A DNA stretch of 6,363 nt, from NCBI GenBank assembly GCA_009781565.1, contig WQXV01000068.1:1-6363 (forward strand). The letters are read 5' to 3'. The translations under genes were made by a program, and so were the position numbers. This document shows, piece after piece, positions 5,712 to 6,363 of the stretch. Each line of letters begins with the position of its first letter. The stretch's first letter is position 1. The stretch comes from Actinomycetes bacterium (lineage in GTDB: Bacteria > Actinomycetota > Coriobacteriia > WRKU01). The notes beneath the pieces were generated by a model that did not search any database, had not been told where the DNA came from, and worked only from the letters and a program-made list of their open reading frames with translations.

Positions 5712-5758
5712 CTCTTCGAGCTAGATACACGACTTGTTAGAGCCGCATCTTCGCGGCT
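5708..5758 (+). promoter_or_regulatory. Two consecutive hairpins between leader ORF and transporter
   Basis: Hairpin 1: CTAGCTC (5708-5714) pairs with GAGCTAG (5718-5724), 7 bp with a 3-nt loop. Hairpin 2: AGCCGC (5741-5746) pairs with GCGGCT (5753-5758), 6 GC-rich bp with a 6-nt loop. Neither is followed by a U-run, so they are not ordinary intrinsic terminators. A competing 5-bp pairing (GCTCT 5711-5715 with AGAGC 5739-5743) would disrupt both stems. The layout resembles a leader-controlled attenuator. Confidence 0.4.
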
Positions 5759-5787
5759 ACTCATTCACTGAAAGCACGGTTTTCCTC

Positions 5788-6363
5788 ATGAATCTATCTC
5801 AATATGCACGACGATTGTATGAAAACAGTCAACTCAATACCAACGAAGTCTTTCTTCTTGTCGCAGCCTTTTTCATGAATCTGGGAGTCGATATCGGCTA
5901 TTTCCTCGGTTTTGTGGGATATGCTGCCTATGGCTTCGGAGGCAAAGTCAACATCATCGCAACGGCGATGGGTATTCTCTCGGCATTCTATATGATCGGC
6001 AGTCTCCTTGGCGGTATCCTTGTCGATAGGATCGGTCCGCGACGCGCAACCTTTTTCTCAAGCATTGCGATGGTTGTGGTATGCTTCGCCGTCCAACTTA
6101 TGGCAGGGCGTCTCATGGTCTTTCTCATCATGACAGCTCTCTATGGACTGGTCGGAGCTCTCCTGCAATCATCTATTGCAGCTTTTGCCCCCTATCTTTC
6201 ACGTGAGCGCGACGGTGTCAGACGGATAAATTCCTACATGACTACCTGTATGTTTTCCGCGACGATCTTTGGAGGATTGCTGGGAGTGCTTATCACCACA
6301 ACCTTTACCCACTTGTCCCTGTTTTGGATGGTGGCGTTCGTGGTAGCGATCAGCGGTGTGCTG
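5788..6363 (+). CDS. Major facilitator superfamily transporter, N-terminal half (3' end beyond window)
   Basis: The first 192 codons of a multi-pass inner-membrane transporter. About six hydrophobic segments are visible (roughly 21-48, 56-78, 88-106, 109-134, 151-172, 176-192), which matches the N-terminal six-helix bundle of a 12-helix MFS protein. The loop after helix 2 carries the MFS motif A form 'GGILVDRIGPRR' (75-86), typical of proton-coupled carriers. The substrate cannot be told from this half; an efflux pump or a small-metabolite carrier are both possible. ATG 5788 is chosen because homology-like hydrophobic sequence begins soon after and a stop lies upstream in frame at 5722. The alternative TTG 5734 also lacks a ribosome binding site. 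Only weak GAAAG-type purines precede ATG 5788. The gene is divergent from the regulator-kinase operon and shares its control region, so joint regulation is possible. Confidence 0.88.
   Translation, partial: MNLSQYARRLYENSQLNTNEVFLLVAAFFMNLGVDIGYFLGFVGYAAYGFGGKVNIIATAMGILSAFYMIGSLLGGILVDRIGPRRATFFSSIAMVVVCFAVQLMAGRLMVFLIMTALYGLVGALLQSSIAAFAPYLSRERDGVRRINSYMTTCMFSATIFGGLLGVLITTTFTHLSLFWMVAFVVAISGVL

Noticed and set aside
5480..5740. 86-codon plus-strand ORF across the divergent control region
   Set aside because: It begins antisense within the regulator gene, runs through promoter-like sequence, and has no domain signature or good ribosome binding site.
5741..5758. GC-rich hairpin considered as an intrinsic terminator
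   Set aside because: No U-rich run follows (the next bases are ACTCATTCACTG), so it was kept only as part of a possible attenuator.

Overview
The window reads as a chromosomal stretch of a Gram-positive bacterium with moderate, roughly even base composition. A secreted protein built from RCC1 repeats and pilin or Cna-B-type isopeptide domains, next to a VanY/VanR/VanS-like set, would fit the Coriobacteriia or another gut Actinobacterium or Firmicute. That placement is inference and cannot be settled here.

Positions 1-2579 (minus) hold one uninterrupted reading frame of about 860 codons that runs off the left edge. It encodes a large exported surface protein: a signal peptide, the start of a DUF11-like domain, a seven-repeat RCC1 propeller, the rest of the DUF11-like domain, an FctA/Spy0128-like pilin domain, and a SpaA/Cna-B domain. 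The cell-wall sorting signal, if there is one, lies outside the window. Positions 2580-2824 are noncoding. They carry a striking set of repeats just upstream of this gene (9-bp inverted arms plus a 15-bp direct repeat with a 17-bp period), candidate promoters, and a possible weak terminator for the next gene.

Positions 2825-5502 (minus) hold a response regulator, a histidine kinase and a VanY-type membrane-anchored D,D-carboxypeptidase, in that transcriptional order. Regulator and kinase overlap. The carboxypeptidase follows after a 166-bp gap and has its own strong ribosome binding site. No vanH or vanA-type ligase genes are present, so this looks like an envelope-sensing module and not a complete glycopeptide-resistance cluster. 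A nearly identical 12-base motif sits about 80-100 bp upstream of both the regulator and the carboxypeptidase. In each case it is part of a direct repeat, which suggests one shared operator.

Positions 5503-5787 form a divergent control region. It holds that operator candidate, a weak promoter for the regulator, and on the plus strand a -10-like box, a 9-codon leader ORF with a strong ribosome binding site, and two hairpins. An MFS transporter gene follows from 5788 and runs off the right edge. The transporter start has no recognisable ribosome binding site, so an attenuation-type control is possible. I saw no RNA genes, insertion sequences or CRISPR array.
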